Assembly (NCBI GenBank): GCA_032622095.1
Contig: CP136064.1
Coordinates: forward strand, 135,045,129 to 135,109,128
Reading direction: 5' to 3'
From: Siphonodentalium dalli
Lineage: Eukaryota; Mollusca; Scaphopoda; Gadilida; Siphonodentaliidae
DNA: 64,000 bases
The notes under the pieces: generated by a model
Told to the model about the DNA's origin: nothing
What the model saw: the letters and a program-made list of their open reading frames with translations, nothing else
Databases searched by the model: none
Position numbers and translations under genes: made by a program
Shown: in pieces, positions 35,766 to 48,576 of the stretch
How positions within the stretch are numbered: the first letter of the stretch is position 1
Layout of the letters: each line of letters opens with the position of its first letter

Positions 35766-37879
35766 ATTTGGGTGGGTAACGCTTTACACAATAACTCAGG
35801 GACATGTTAATCGATATAGAGGTAATGTCAGAGAGTTCTACATCCTGATAGTGGTTTATATGCACAATAGGGGAAACGATTTTCCCGACATTAGTCATTT
35901 CGATGCCAATGAGCCAAAATTTTATTGTCATAGCCTCATAATAATGCCCCTTTCAGTTCAGTTTCAAAGTGCTGTCCATTTCCGTACAAAAAACATGGTC
36001 AGAATCCCAAAAGAAGTTTTTGGCAAAATTTCGTACTACATTGTTTATAAATAATTTGTCATGCCTCATAATTAACATGGTTAATACAAAGTGAGTCACA
36101 ATTTGCTACCTTTTCGGAACATCAGAGAATAATATTCAGGATATATATGAAAAATATTTTTTTTACCAAATTTGGTTGCCATTTTGCAAACCATCTTGAG
36201 TAATTTTGTCCAAAAACAGATAAGTGTGACCCATATAAGACAGATCAAGACAATAAAAACCTTCGATACCATTTTACTTGAAAAAATTGTCTTTAATAAC
36301 ATGAAAGGTTAATTTTTGCCGATTTTGATGTCAAGTTTGTGATAGAAAAATCCAATAATTCTGGTAATTTCAGTGTTTAAAATAGTAACAATTAACCAAG
36401 GTGCATCAGAAATGGTAGTATTCAATATCTACAAGACAGAATAGTCATTTTTTCATCAACCACAACTGGTACGCGACTCCACTACTGTTCAGAACCATCA
36501 ATGCTTGTAACAGAGCAGATAAATCAGAGACATTAGCGTTTTACTTAGTGTACTTTAACTTTCTAAACACTATTATATGACCCTCTAGCCATGTCCGTAT
36601 AACTTGTACGTGTGGGTTATTATCAAATAAATTGATTGAAATTTCGCTATAGAGTCCTGCGATCCTAGAATAAGCTTTACATTTATCTTTGTGCGATTGG
36701 AAATGCAGCTCACATGTGATCACTAGACCACAACATTTAATTTAGGTACATGGGCACAGCTTTATTTTCGAACTAGTGCACAGTACGTTGCCATAAAGTG
36801 CCTGTGTTTCGGTACTACAGAGACTATTGTGCACTTAATGAAACAAAACATTTTAAATATGAAATTGTTACAAAACTAGATAGTAAATACGTGTATCTCA
36901 TAATCCATCATGTAGATATCATATAATCATGCTATGAACATATTTAACGTATAACAACGAACAAATGAATTCGGTCAATAGTTCGGGTGTTATTTTATCA
37001 ATGGAATTATGAAATGAACATGTCAGATGCTAGTGACAATGAAATTGACAAGGCGTTGCTTCAAGTTCGCCATCAACCGAAGTGCTCCCCAGCGTTACTA
37101 TCTTCCATAATTATTTGGCTAATTTCAGGAAATTCTCCCCGTTTACACTCGATAACACAAATTTTCTCTGTATTTAAAAATTCTTTGATATAGATCGTTT
37201 ATATTCTGCAATAATGTGTACCCAAGGAACGGATTTTTATGTTTTATTGTGTTCTTAAACTCCGATGTGGGGAAATCTCGGTTTGTTAATATTATCAATG
37301 TTCTGATTCCGATTACGGAATTACAGAATCTGGATTACGATGAAATAAGGATTACGGTCTATTCGTTTATCAATTCTGGTATGTACCTTTAATGAATCAC
37401 ATTGTATGGAGTGTAATCCGTAATCTGAATCTGGATTCTCTCACGAATAACGACTCTGATGACACAACATGGGTGGTACACATGTCATATGGGAGACCGT
37501 TTTCACATTAATTGTATTAAAAAATGGACTCAAGCATAGTATAAATGATGTGATCAGGTGATTTGAACGGAATAACAAATAATTATGCCAAAATAAGTTA
37601 TTTTCCTAAATTTGATATCCAAATAGTCAGAAAACAGTATATACATGTATGTTATAAACGAATTACACACAGTGACTATTATTGGTGCAATCATTGCCGT
37701 AATTTTTATGTCCAATAATGGCTCCGAACAAATTAGTAAACAAGTGCACCGCTGGGCGGAGGTAACGCCCCCGACTGTACAATCAGAGAAACTTTCTGGT
37801 TAAGCGCTATAAAAATGCCACATGTTGTTCTATATTAGCTTCAAATTTGGTCTGGTGCCACAAAAATAGAAGGAAAACT

Positions 37880-38447
37880 GAATTTTCTAAAAAAAAAACT
37901 GAATTTTTTAAGTCGAAAAAGGGTCATAACTCTCACAAAAATTATCCGATTGAACCGAAATTTTACCTTGACCTGTATTGCGATATTGGTAATACACAAA
38001 AAAACGGGTTTTGCAAATAAACCATCCAAAATCAAGTTATCATCTGGAAACCAAAAAAAGTCCAAAAAGGGGCGTAACTCTGGAATAAATGGGCGGACGA
38101 AACCACGGCTACGGGGAAATCTTGTCCCCCGGCTGGTCTATTGGCATACCAAAGATCAACTGAATTGAATTAGCGAAACCAAAGTTATGAGTTGAAACGT
38201 TCGTATGCCACAGAAAACTGAATTTTCTAAGTCCAAAAAGGGGCGTAACTCTGGAAAAAATGGGCGGACGAAACCGCAGTTATGGGGAAATCTTGTCCCC
38301 CGGCTGGTCTATTAGCATACCAAAGATCAACTGAATTGAGTTAGCAAAACCAAAGTTATGAGTTGAAACGTTCGTATGGACGGACGGAAGGACGGACGGA
38401 GGGCTCCACTATATACCCCCAAATCTCCATCGGAGATCGGGGGCATA
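37880..38447. repeat. Three-monomer repeat ending in GACG microsatellite, copy 1
   Basis: Monomers beginning near 37909, 38059 and 38230 share AAGTCCAAAAAGGGGCGTAAC and a CCAAAGATCAACTGAATT end (period ~150-171 bp). The last runs into GGACGGACGGAAGGACGGAC and a terminal hairpin CCCCCAAATCTCCATCGGAG. Repeats of this style are dispersed in mollusc genomes. A related phrase GGGCCGTAACTCTGG occurs at about 61060. Confidence 0.75.
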
Positions 38448-38596
38448 ATAATTACATTTGTGCGTAGTTCAACCGTTGTGATCTCTGAAATGGTACAGTC
38501 GACAATCTTAGTTCATTCCTACATTCTTCCAATGCGGATACTGTTTGGATATACTAACATATTTGTTTTATTCAATGAACTAAATCCACAATATGT

Positions 38597-39062
38597 CTTT
38601 AAGCACAATCCAATTGTGCTTAAGTAAAACTACTTACATCTCTACACAAACTGTGCTTTAAAGCACAATTGAATTGCGCTTTAATAAGCGCAATAGCCAT
38701 AACAAGTTTTCACCCCTCACTGATCAACTGAGGTTCTTAATCAGGTTGGGCTGGTTGTTTTAGGTTTTCTAAAAGAATCTCACCGGGTAGTCATCCTGCA
38801 TACTATTCTATAATAATTAAGGAGATTTTTAGTATTGTCATCAATAATTGCGCTTAAATTATAGAGTTTTTTTACTGCGCTTAAGCGCAATTGCTACCCA
38901 CATAATATTAAATGAATTGAGCTTAAGCGCAATTGGATTGTATTTGTGTACAACTAATTGCACATAAGCACAATCAATTGTGCTTAAGCTCAATTAATTG
39001 TAATTAAGTGTAATTAATTGCACGTAAGCGCAATTCAATAGCGGTTAAGTCCAATTAATTAA
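38597..39062. repeat. Cluster of AATTGCGCTTAAGCGCAATT palindromes, copy 1
   Basis: Roughly a dozen full or half sites of the palindrome family AATTGNGCTTAAGCNCAATT, for example around 38604, 38655, 38880, 38930, 38970 and 39020. The best site contains GCGCTTAAGCGCAATT. They are unevenly spaced and unlike a simple tandem repeat. Confidence 0.8.
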
Positions 39063-39104
39063 TAGATGTGAAAAAGGCCTCAGAAGGGACATGACAATCT
39101 GCGG

Positions 39105-39512
39105 GATGGGATGGGATATGGGACAAAACGACAATCTGCGGGACAGAATTTCAAATTGCGTGGGACGGCCGATATCTCGAGGAATACAGCACGTAGAGGG
39201 CTCCTTTTGGTGTCCAACGAAAGGCCCGCAATCGCCCTATCCACTTAATTAACCCGGCCACTGACCGGACACCAGAAGTTGCAATATTTGATCGACAACT
39301 GACCTAACATGGGATGGAATATGGGATAGAACGACAATCTGCGGGACAGAATTTCAAATTGAGTGGGACGGCCGATATCTCGAGGAATACAGCACGTAAA
39401 GGGCTCCTTTTGGTGTCTAACTAAAGGCCGATATTCGCCCTAGCCACACATATTAACCCCGCCACTGACCGGACACCAGAAGTTGCATTATTCGGTCGAC
39501 AAAACTGACCTA
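39105..39512. repeat. 203 bp tandem doublet, copy 1
   Basis: ACGACAATCTGCGGGACAG, GGCCGATATCTCGAGGAATA and CTGACCGGACACCAGAAG recur once with a 203 bp period. No coding sequence. Confidence 0.85.
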
Positions 39513-41227
39513 ACATAAAATTTTCGAAATCAAGGCCGTGGAACAGCGTGGAGTAGCTGTAGAAATGCATTTTCACAGCGATAAGGCTATGCCCACAAGC
39601 AAACTTGGTATTAAAATGAAGTTTATCATCTATTGCACAGTATGGCTTTTTTAGTGCGAATACTGTAATGGCGAACACGCAAACACGCGCCGATAAAAAC
39701 AGCTAAAAAAAAATAGAGTCGATGTTTACAATTACAGGATCGATTTCAGCTGATATATTCAATATAATGGGGCGTATAGTATATCAAAATGTAGGATTAG
39801 ACACAGGGAATGTATTTTTTTCCAAATGGGTCCACTACGCGGTGAATTTGTGCAGAAATTCGCTCCAAGAAAGAGAGCTACTTTTTCTCGTAAAAAAATA
39901 GAATGGCCGACTGAAGCCGTTTTATCGTTCCAACTAAGCCGTTCTTAGCAGCACTTCATCCACGAAATACGAATACACACCATGTATCAGAATACGTATC
40001 AAATGTGATATTTTAAGGGATTTCTACTCTTCATTTGTTATAATTCGCACTTATTTTTATTTCAGCTGTGACTAAAAGCCCAGATGCAGGAGCCCGGCGA
40101 CTAAAAGCCAAGTTGCAAAATAGATTAACTGGTTTGAACGCATGAATATGTCAATGGTCAGACTGTTGGAAGGAATATTCAAATAAAATTGTGTTTATAG
40201 ACTTAAACACTTATGTGTGACACTCGAATTTTAATTAAATCCATGATTGTGTAGTCTCTCGAATATCACGAACACTGCGCGCAAACATTTTATTGGGATA
40301 CATGCCATCTTTGTCTTGTGTTGTTTTGTTTTGTTTCTTTTGGCGGCCAAAGATGAGATGTGTTCGTATCACACTGTGATACGGCCAATGAAATCACTGA
40401 ATTTCAGATTATCAGCTTAACCGCATTATTTCATCAGTAGCTGAAGCAAATGAACACCATAAACAATAGAAAATTAACACAGCTCTTCGTGCGGGATAAT
40501 CTTTAAAGCCAGTGACACCTCAGTCATCCTGACCGACTGTACAAACATACTGATAATGGGGCATTATGCATCAGGAATATTTTTGTTAATTGGAATTATC
40601 AAAGCTAACATGCATGTTCTGGCTACTAAGTAAACAAATTACCAGTTTTTTTTATGGAGGCATGATGTTAAAGGACTCTTAGTTGCAATTAAGACCCTCG
40701 CAATAAGTGCTTCAATACACGCTCTTTATTGGCTACCCTATACATGTTCTATGTATACTATAGGGCGACTGTATACACACAGACGGGTATAGATAACTTT
40801 TATCATTACATTGAAGAAAAAAATCTACTTATTTAGTTCCTTCTAGCCTTCGGTTGAAGTCCGTCGGGTCAATCTGGTGGTTGACAACAAATAGAGTTAT
40901 TTCTCTTTACTTGATTTCGACGGTGTGCAAGCCTGCTCCTCCTTAAATACTGCATATTGGTAACTCTGCACTGTCGCGATACACCAGGATAATCCTCTTG
41001 GGTGTCCCGACGCGACGGGCTAGTGCAGGCACTACACTATCAGTCTCTATTAACTTTCACACCACCCTTTGTGAAAGTTGCTAAATTCAATCGATCTCTT
41101 GGTGATTACCTGGTAACATAACAAAGAATAAAGGTTAGACTCTTCAACCAGTTCTTTTCAGTATCTTACTCTCGAAAGCTCATAAACTTAACAGCTTCAT
41201 CACCCACTGGTAGAATGTTCATGTTAA

Positions 41228-41696
41228 AGGTACTCAACCCGATAAAACTCCTCTCAATTACTATTTCAATGGCTTCGGGGGTCAAAAATATTTTATTCGA
41301 GTCGAGGAAGTCACCCATCAAAGCTCAGATTTGTTAGATATCGATTTTAGAAATCTATTATTTTTCATTATCGGGAATACTATCTGGCCCAGTACTCAAT
41401 CAAAATTGCGTTAAAATTACCACTTGATTTTAGAGTTATTCATCCTTGTCTGTTTGAATAGATTTGGAGTACACATCCAGAGCAGATTACGGCAGTTATT
41501 GGTACTCATCTCGAGAACATAACAAATTTGAAAAATCAATATCTAATAACTCTGAGCTTTGTTTGATGGGTTCATCGACTCGAATCAAATATTTTTTACC
41601 CCCAAAGCCAAAGAAATAGTAATATAGGACCCTCTGATCGGATTGTTGTTGTTGGAATCTGTTGAGATGGGGACCCTCTTTACGGGTTGAGTACCT
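41228..41696 (-). mobile_element. 469 bp TTAA-flanked DNA transposon, copy 2
   Basis: Inverted relative to the copy at 31572-32040, with the same length and the same AGGTACTCAACCCG ends. TTAA duplicates at 41224-41227 and 41697-41700. The matching place in the sister segmental copy (about 55437-55450) reads GTTCATGTTAAGTAAGTATG with no element, which is an empty site. Confidence 0.95.
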
Positions 41697-42681
41697 TTAA
41701 GTAAGTATGTGGCCTGAGTGGAATGTTTGTGTGGGAACTTTGCGGCCTATCATCGGCACCTCAATATTTAGTGTTCATCAACTCACTCCTGTCGAGGCTA
41801 GAGAGAGAGACAAGTATAAATATCCGGTGGCCATATTAAATACGAAGCTTACAGAAATTGTGTATATATATTCAATATTTTTACAAAATATATTAAAAAC
41901 AACCCAAAAAAAAAAAATCACAAAAACCAAAAACAAATATGCACTGTATATATATACATCCACATATACCATTGTCTACCCTCGTACATATTTTTTTCAA
42001 CCAATAAAATACAACAAGAACATGAAGATGATTTCACTTACGCCCGCGCCCTGGGAACCCATTCAAACCGGGGGAAGATGCAATCATTCTATAACAGGCA
42101 CTGCCCGCCACCAATATAATTACAAATTCACTTTCAGAAGCTAGCGCTCATGTCATACATATTCCACTCACCTAACAACACCAACCAAGCGGGATCCGGC
42201 TTGAAAACCGACCCAGCACTAGCTTGGGGTGGGGTGCAGGAACTACAGACCCATAAGTGGTCATAGCTCTAAACGAGTTAGGAGCGGCACATACCAAAAT
42301 ATGCTAGCCCCGCTTGCCACTCTGTCTTTTCTTCGGGAGTAGGACGGCTCACGGCTCAAGAACCGAACACACTGAATGTACTAAATGTATATAAATGTTT
42401 TTAAAAAAAATAAAGAAATGACCAAAAACCAAAAATATAAAACCAAAATCTATTGAATGTAATCATATATATCTCTGTACAAAACCATTTGCATATATCG
42501 TCAACAATTAAAGTATATCTCGTACAAAATCTTCGGATTTACTTCACCTATCGGAACCCAAATAAATCTGCACATAAAATTTGTCAGAGTCTTCACTTAC
42601 GCCCGTGCTATGGGGTGCAGGGCGGTCCATACAGACACAACGAAATAAACAAAACATACTGTCTCTGCGCTTTGGCCATAG

Positions 42682-43374
42682 CAGAATATAGATGGTTCAG
42701 ATGAAGAATCGGTGATATTGTTTGTTCCACAGGGCGTTGCAGGTATAAAATCTGCTCCTAATGCAGTGGACAGTTCAGCTCCATCTCGTCGGGGTGACGA
42801 CTTTCCTGCGAGATTGGAAGCTGGTGGTATTTCTTCTTCCTGTGGTGACGACCGCACTCAAATAGATGAGTTCAGGGAAGTTAGAACTGATGTCGGTGAT
42901 GACAGTAATGTTGATATTTCAGCTACACAGGATTCGACAGGTCAACTTGAACTTCGTTCCACAGGTGATAGCAATGATGAGGCTGATGAGAATGATGATG
43001 AAGTTGTTGATATTGTCCGTGTACCTTTAGCATCTATTGCAGAAGATACTGTTGTTGTTGATGGTAATGTTGATGGTGCGAAAGCGAATGTTTCAGGTGA
43101 TGATGGTGCCTCGAGTAATAGTCAGAGTGGAGATAGAGAAAGTATTTCTCTTTCAGATTCCATACCAAAACCAGTACCTAGAAAATCTAGCAGAGCAAAG
43201 AAACCTCCATCATGGATGGGTGATTATATTTCAAAAAATATTCAACCCATTTCAGGTGGAAAAGATGAATATAATAAGAATCAGCTTTTGCGTAAGCTTA
43301 TGGAAAATCAGATCTGCACCAAGGTAGCTCCAGATGTTCTTCAGTCCATTCTGAAGACTATCTTGGATGAATAA
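42682..43374 (+). pseudogene. C-terminal part of a Gypsy-type Pol polyprotein, 5' truncated
   Basis: About 230 codons open from 42682 with no ATG at the start. The frame is acidic in its first two thirds (Asp, Glu and Ser rich). It then has PRKSSRAKKPPSWMGDY, a basic Pro-rich motif typical of the tail after integrase in Ty3/Gypsy and Copia-type polyproteins, followed by a ~45-residue helical end and a stop at 43374. RT and the integrase core are missing upstream. TTGTTTGTTCCACAG just after the open frame begins looks like a 3' splice site and could mark a processed junction. Identification rests on the motif, the polypurine tract and the LTR-like sequence downstream. Confidence 0.55.
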
Positions 43375-44050
43375 GATTATCATTTTCAGTTCACTCACTT
43401 ATATTCAGTGATTCCATATTACTGATATGTCAGTTTCAATGATGTGTGTATACATTGGACATAGGCGTTGTCCTGTTGTGATAGTTGTTTTTAAAATTGA
43501 TTCTTTTATAAATTATGTATTGATATTATGTATTGTTAGGTATCACTTATCATCTTCGTACGATCAGAGATATTTCCACTTATTCCAGCTGACGATCCAG
43601 TGTAGAGCTACGACTCATATGAGGTACCAGTTTTCAAGGAATTCTATTTTTTTTTGTTATATACTCTGTGAGGTGATAAAGTGTTCCTTTCTATACATGA
43701 TTATGATTTTAACATATTTGTGTTGATTGTTGTGTATTCATGATTGAAGTTCTCAGATAGACCAGCCAGTGTGAATCAGTGGTGATTCCATTTCAGTGGT
43801 GTTGTGTGATATATTCACGTTGTTTACTGTCTACGGCAGATAGTGAAGATTAAGTTGATTAAGTGAAGTTATATAATGCTGATATTTGATTTCAGTTCTG
43901 AAGATAGGTCGGTGTCAAGGTTATCTCTGTGTATGAGAATGTTATAGATGATAATTTTCCATTATCAGTTGCAGAGTTTGAAAGTCATGTCTATTTGCGA
44001 CATTTCCTTTCAGTATTGGTTTAAATGACTAGGGAGTCATTTTGTCAACA

Positions 44051-44060
44051 GAGGGGAGAG
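44051..44060 (+). other. Polypurine tract
   Basis: GAGGGGAGAG directly before TGTGACCGTG is the usual plus-strand primer next to a 3' LTR. Confidence 0.65.
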
Positions 44061-45156
44061 TGTGACCGTGCTATTTTATATACCAAATCAGTATATGCCT
44101 TTATTACATGCTACACATGTATACTAACTAAGTTATTAAACCTAACTCACTAATATACATTTTATAGCCGCATTGTAATCATTTCATTCCGCGTACTGGG
44201 TTCATTCCATTTCGCGCTATTCCGTTCTGCACATTCCCCGTTTTCTAGTCTTATCGCTGATCTGTATTTTGCTATTTCCTATTTCTACTTTCGCCCAATA
44301 TCTCATCCACTCTATTCTCTACCTTTTATTTACCGCCCAATCTGAGATCTAACTATCGGACACTGAGGTGTTTTAGCCAATTACAGGTAGGCTTATTTAC
44401 CGCGCTTTCCCAGTCCGTATTTCGTCACCAAGGTGTAAACATCGCTACATCGTATAACACTCTCAGTGTTATCCTAATTTCTTCATGCTGTAAGAATGTT
44501 TAATAAGTTTAAGAAGTAATACTATGTTATGACATCTGACCTATGCTTTCCAAAGGATGGTATGTAATATTTGTTATATGTTGTCACCCGTTATTATAGC
44601 TTGTATTTTAATAATATTGTCTTCGGTTTTGAAACTTTAGTGTTGTCACATTTGCATAAATATATTTGCCCCATAATGTATGGATGTTGGAAATCGCACG
44701 CTGCGTTCATAATCTACCTTTTATACTAGCATGTAGGTTTTATTTCTAACTGTTCGTCACAGTTAGGATTGTGTCAAAATAGTTGTTTATATCGACAATA
44801 GGGAAGTTGGTTTTTGACACAATCACATTTCACATATTTATTAATATCCATACTGGATATTTATTCGGCAGCAACTACAACCTATGTATTTGTTCACCAG
44901 GGTCCTTTTTCTCGTTGGACATCTCTCGATTGATGTTGGATGTTCGATGTTGTGATGTTGCTGTCAAGCTGTCTGTGTAGATGTTATGTGATGTCATCCA
45001 TGTGTCTTGTGATGTTTGGATTGTGTTCCGTTTAGTATTGCATGATGATAAGTATCGAATAAATGCATGATGAAGACTTTTAAAGGTAGGCTCAGCTTTC
45101 TATAGACCCTGCCAGATGTTAAGACTCAGAGCCCATAAATGTTTGTGATAGCGACA
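44061..45156 (+). repeat. Probable 3' LTR (right edge uncertain)
   Basis: It begins TGTGACCGTG after the polypurine tract. AATAAA at 45058-45063 could be the poly-A signal. The right edge is a guess at a GCGACA near 45156; no 5' LTR exists in the window for comparison. From 45157 to 45598 nothing is recognised. Confidence 0.4.
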
Positions 45157-46178
45157 TGGTTCACTTAAGACCCACCCCTGTGCTCTACCACAGCGGTATG
45201 ATGGCGCAACGAATCACATTGAATCACACGCTCTGCCTTGCGATTGTTTTTTAAACAACTAACAAACTAACACCATTTTAAAATTATAACACGGGGCCCC
45301 GCTCCTTTTCAGCGCTCCAGATGACACGCTCAGCTCAACCATATATTAAATTAAAAGGACCCACCGGGACACCCCTCACACCCCATATTAAAGCTCGTGG
45401 GCTCTTCCCCAAATAATCCATCCAATCAATTCAATCAACGAAATAACATTAATTCATTATGTCCGCTTTTGCCGTGTTCAGACATGATTATTTTCTGTGT
45501 GCTATATCTCCAACAACAACAAACCGTGGGGTGAAGGAGAAGATCACTCGATCTTTTCGACCATCCCGGGCGCTTCGCGCCCATCTACTCACTCTCGCTA
45601 AATACGAAGCAAGACACAGTCAGTGTCACCAGAGAGAGAGAGGGAGAAGAGAGAGAGATAGGTAGAGGGAGAGAGAGGGAGGGAGAGGGGAGAGAGATAG
45701 AGAGTGAGAGAGGAGGGAGGGATAGGGAGAGAGAGAGAGAGAGATAAAACTAGGTCACCAGAGGGGGTGGTGCACAAAAATATCATTCCCCGTGATCATG
45801 AGGCAAGAATAGTGGATGGACAGATGGTACTGAAAGAGAATTGGAATCGAGCATCGAAGAAGAAATAAATAATACATATTATTTCAGATAGGTTGTAATT
45901 TTGATATTGTATAAGAGTCTGGGCAGGTGGATGGCAAAATGGGTGGACCGAAATCAAATTCGAATTATTTTGATGTGGGTAATCCACATACGAAATTTGA
46001 AAAAAATAAGATAACTAAAACTGTAGTTAACACCCGGAAACCATTTGGGATGGACGCGGGGACGCCCCAGCACATGGATGTAAGGACACCGCTGACAGGG
46101 TGTCCATATATATACAGTCCATATCCGAACTTTGATGTTTGCACGGCTTTATGTCAGTGTGTTAGTTGAGTCGAGTTC

Positions 46179-46333
46179 AATTAATTGTCAGTGACACATG
46201 CCACGTGCAGGAGCAACACTGAGTACCAATCAGATCGCTATTGTGTGGCAACAATAGCAAAGCGATCTGATTGGTAATCAGTGTTGCAATGCTCACACAC
46301 GTGGCATGTGTCAACAGTTACTGACAATTAATT
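46179..46333. mobile_element. Hairpin MITE-like palindrome, copy 2
   Basis: Same element as 33353-33507, carried along by the segmental duplication. Confidence 0.85.
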
Positions 46334-46855
46334 ATCAGATGATTTCAGGTCACATCATGAATTTTATTCTTTGAAAAGATAGTGTTTCGCCTTGCATGCA
46401 TTATATCATGCTTACTAGTACTTCCCCGGGATAGATTATTACTTGAGGGATTTAAAGAATAATAACACAACATAAATTGTGGACTGGATAGAATTTTAAT
46501 TCAGTGGATTATGGGATAATCCTCATCCAACTTTGTTCTCTCCTTCAAATAGCTTTCTGCATCAATTTTTCACATCGTATGTTACCTGAACAAATTTACA
46601 TCTATTATACGCTCCTAAATGATGTTCACGGACTCATGGTTCATCCGTCTTTGTAAGTTGATCCAACTACCTGTGGCGAAAGATTTACGGTGAGTTAACT
46701 TAAGATCAATTCCATATTGTCATTACTATTGTATATGCTGATTTTTTTTTCCAAATACTCAAGTAAAAGTGACAATTATGATCCCCTAGAACAGTGTGTA
46801 TGTTGACACCAGAACACTCCAGAATCGATCTCAGGCTATGTATTTTCAAAATTTT

Positions 46856-47015
46856 CGTGGGGGAGGTCCCCCAAACCCCCCGTGCGATAGGGGACGCCCC
46901 TCTCGCGCTCTCCCCGGGGCTGCCTTCGGCAGCCGCCGATGACCTTCGGTCACCGGTCTAGCCCCCCTGTCGGGGACCATAGCCCCTCCGTCGGGGAAAT
47001 CCTGGCGCCACCCCT
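46856..47015. repeat. GC-rich hairpin block, copy 2
   Basis: Same block as 34031-34190 within the duplicated unit; the TTCG-loop stems are unchanged. Confidence 0.7.
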
Positions 47016-47454
47016 GAACATGTCTAATATGGAAACATATAAATGTTTTCGTCTTTGCATACTAATCCCATCGTCACAACTTGACGTACATATTTTCGGC
47101 AACTAGTGATCAGCAACTTAAACAACTAGACGTGACTGACGAGTGGGGTGTCCAAATAAATAGTTTCTATTTTTAGAGTGTGATAACACAAGAGCTAAGG
47201 TAACGTAAATTTATGCTGCAAACATAACGGCCTTTCCGTTGCAAAATAGTGGGATTTCCGATAGACGAACACTTGCCTTATTTGCATATTGTTGGTAACT
47301 ATATCATATAGCACATTTAGAGCATGCATTTGATTTAAATGTTACAGTACCTTACATTCTTTTCCTGAAGATTCACTAACTCATCCACTGATTGTGAAAT
47401 TATGAATTGTATTCCAATATGATAATTTATTCCGATATTAACAAACGGTTTTAA

Positions 47455-48576
47455 CTCGTTTAGGACGGGAAACGGATATATCCGTTTCCCAAAACATTAC
47501 CTACAGGACGGGAAACGGATATATCCGTTTCCCACTTCATGCACTTGTTATCATCGCATGAATCTTTTATAATTAAATGTTTTGAGCATAGTAGCATGTA
47601 TTCAATATAGGCCGATCACTCAGTGAGGGGTCCAGGAAGATGTAACCTAATTTTGGCGTCACGTGGGGGTCGCGTGACGTGATTCGTGACGTCATTGTTC
47701 CAAAATGTCGGCGCCCAGTAGCCTAAGCCGTAGACGCGTAGACAAGTTTTCGGTTGGTAATCACCATGGCAGGTGAATCTTGACTCCTTCAGCGGAAGGA
47801 AAAAGAAGCGGGAGCAATTTAAGTATATTCCTGGATCATATTTTTTGGAAATTAATTACATTTGATTCAAAATGTCGCATGCAGACATCTCGTATACGAA
47901 ATTACAGCCCCCAAACGCATAATTTTCCGAAAAACGGTTGCCATGTCAACCGGTCGCAAGTTGGTGGTACATGTATCTACCCAAAAATTTTGGAAGATTT
48001 ATAGAGCACGGATGATCACCCATATATTATGAGTTGTCACGTGGAGAATTATGTCATGACAAATAGTCTGGCCAGCATTAAATTAACGCATACATTGCTA
48101 TAAAATGATATAAAAGTAAGCATTTTAACGTTAGAAAACGGGGGTTTGGTGGCCATTTTGAATGGCGCCCTCTGTCGGTGATGGGTGATTTTCGAGAAAG
48201 GTTAGTTCTAGATGTTGGCAAAATATTCCTGGATCATTTAACTTGGAAACCATTTATATTTGATTCAAAATATCGCAAACATATCGTCATATAGCGAAAT
48301 TACAGCCCCCAAAATCATAGATTTCCGAAAATATGTTGCTATGGCAACCGGTCGCAATTTGGTGGTATCTACCCAAAATTCCTAGAAGATTTATAGACTA
48401 CAGATGCACACCCATATATTATGAGTTGTCACGCGGAGAATTCTGCCATGGCAAATGGTCTGACCCAACATTGAATAAACGCATAAATTGCTATAAAATT
48501 ATATAAAAGTAAGCATTTCTGTAAACAATCTCGTCTGTGAGTAATGTTTTCTCAAAAGAATCACGTCCCAAACGAG
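47455..48576. mobile_element. 1122 bp TTAA-flanked non-autonomous DNA transposon
   Basis: Ends CTCGTTTAGGACG and the complement of CTCGTTTGGGACG, with TTAA duplicates at 47451-47454 and 48577-48580. The empty site is in copy 1 at 34626-34629. Near the left end a perfect 24 bp palindrome (GGGAAACGGATA and its complement) occurs twice, at 47467-47490 and 47510-47533. The body has two diverged ~290 bp direct repeats offset by ~400 bp (about 47826-48126 and 48226-48520), both with TTCCTGGATCAT, ATTACAGCCCCCAAA and CATATATTATGAGTTGTCAC. No transposase is encoded. Confidence 0.93.

Larger units (their letters stand above)
41849..45598 (+). mobile_element. 3.75 kb insertion with 12 bp target duplication, holding a Gypsy 3' end
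   Basis: TAAATACGAAGC lies on both sides (41837-41848 and 45599-45610), while the sister junction at 55580-55591 has a single copy followed directly by AGGACACAG. The insertion therefore fell between copies 1 and 2. Its ends are not inverted repeats and no poly-A is seen. The first ~830 bp are unrecognised and contain the phrase ACTTACGCCCG twice (near 42037 and 42595). The rest carries a pol C-terminus, a polypurine tract and an LTR-like region. A 12 bp duplication suits LINE-type insertion better than an LTR element, so this may be composite. Confidence 0.8.

Noticed and set aside
35422-36054. 169- and 119-codon frames present in both segmental copies
   Set aside because: Conservation reflects recent duplication; the first is minisatellite-derived and the second has no features.
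45175-45215. tRNA-like A box on the minus strand (TGGTAGAGCAC)
   Set aside because: No B box at the right distance and no cloverleaf; the sequence is also a simple CTGTG/CACAG hairpin.
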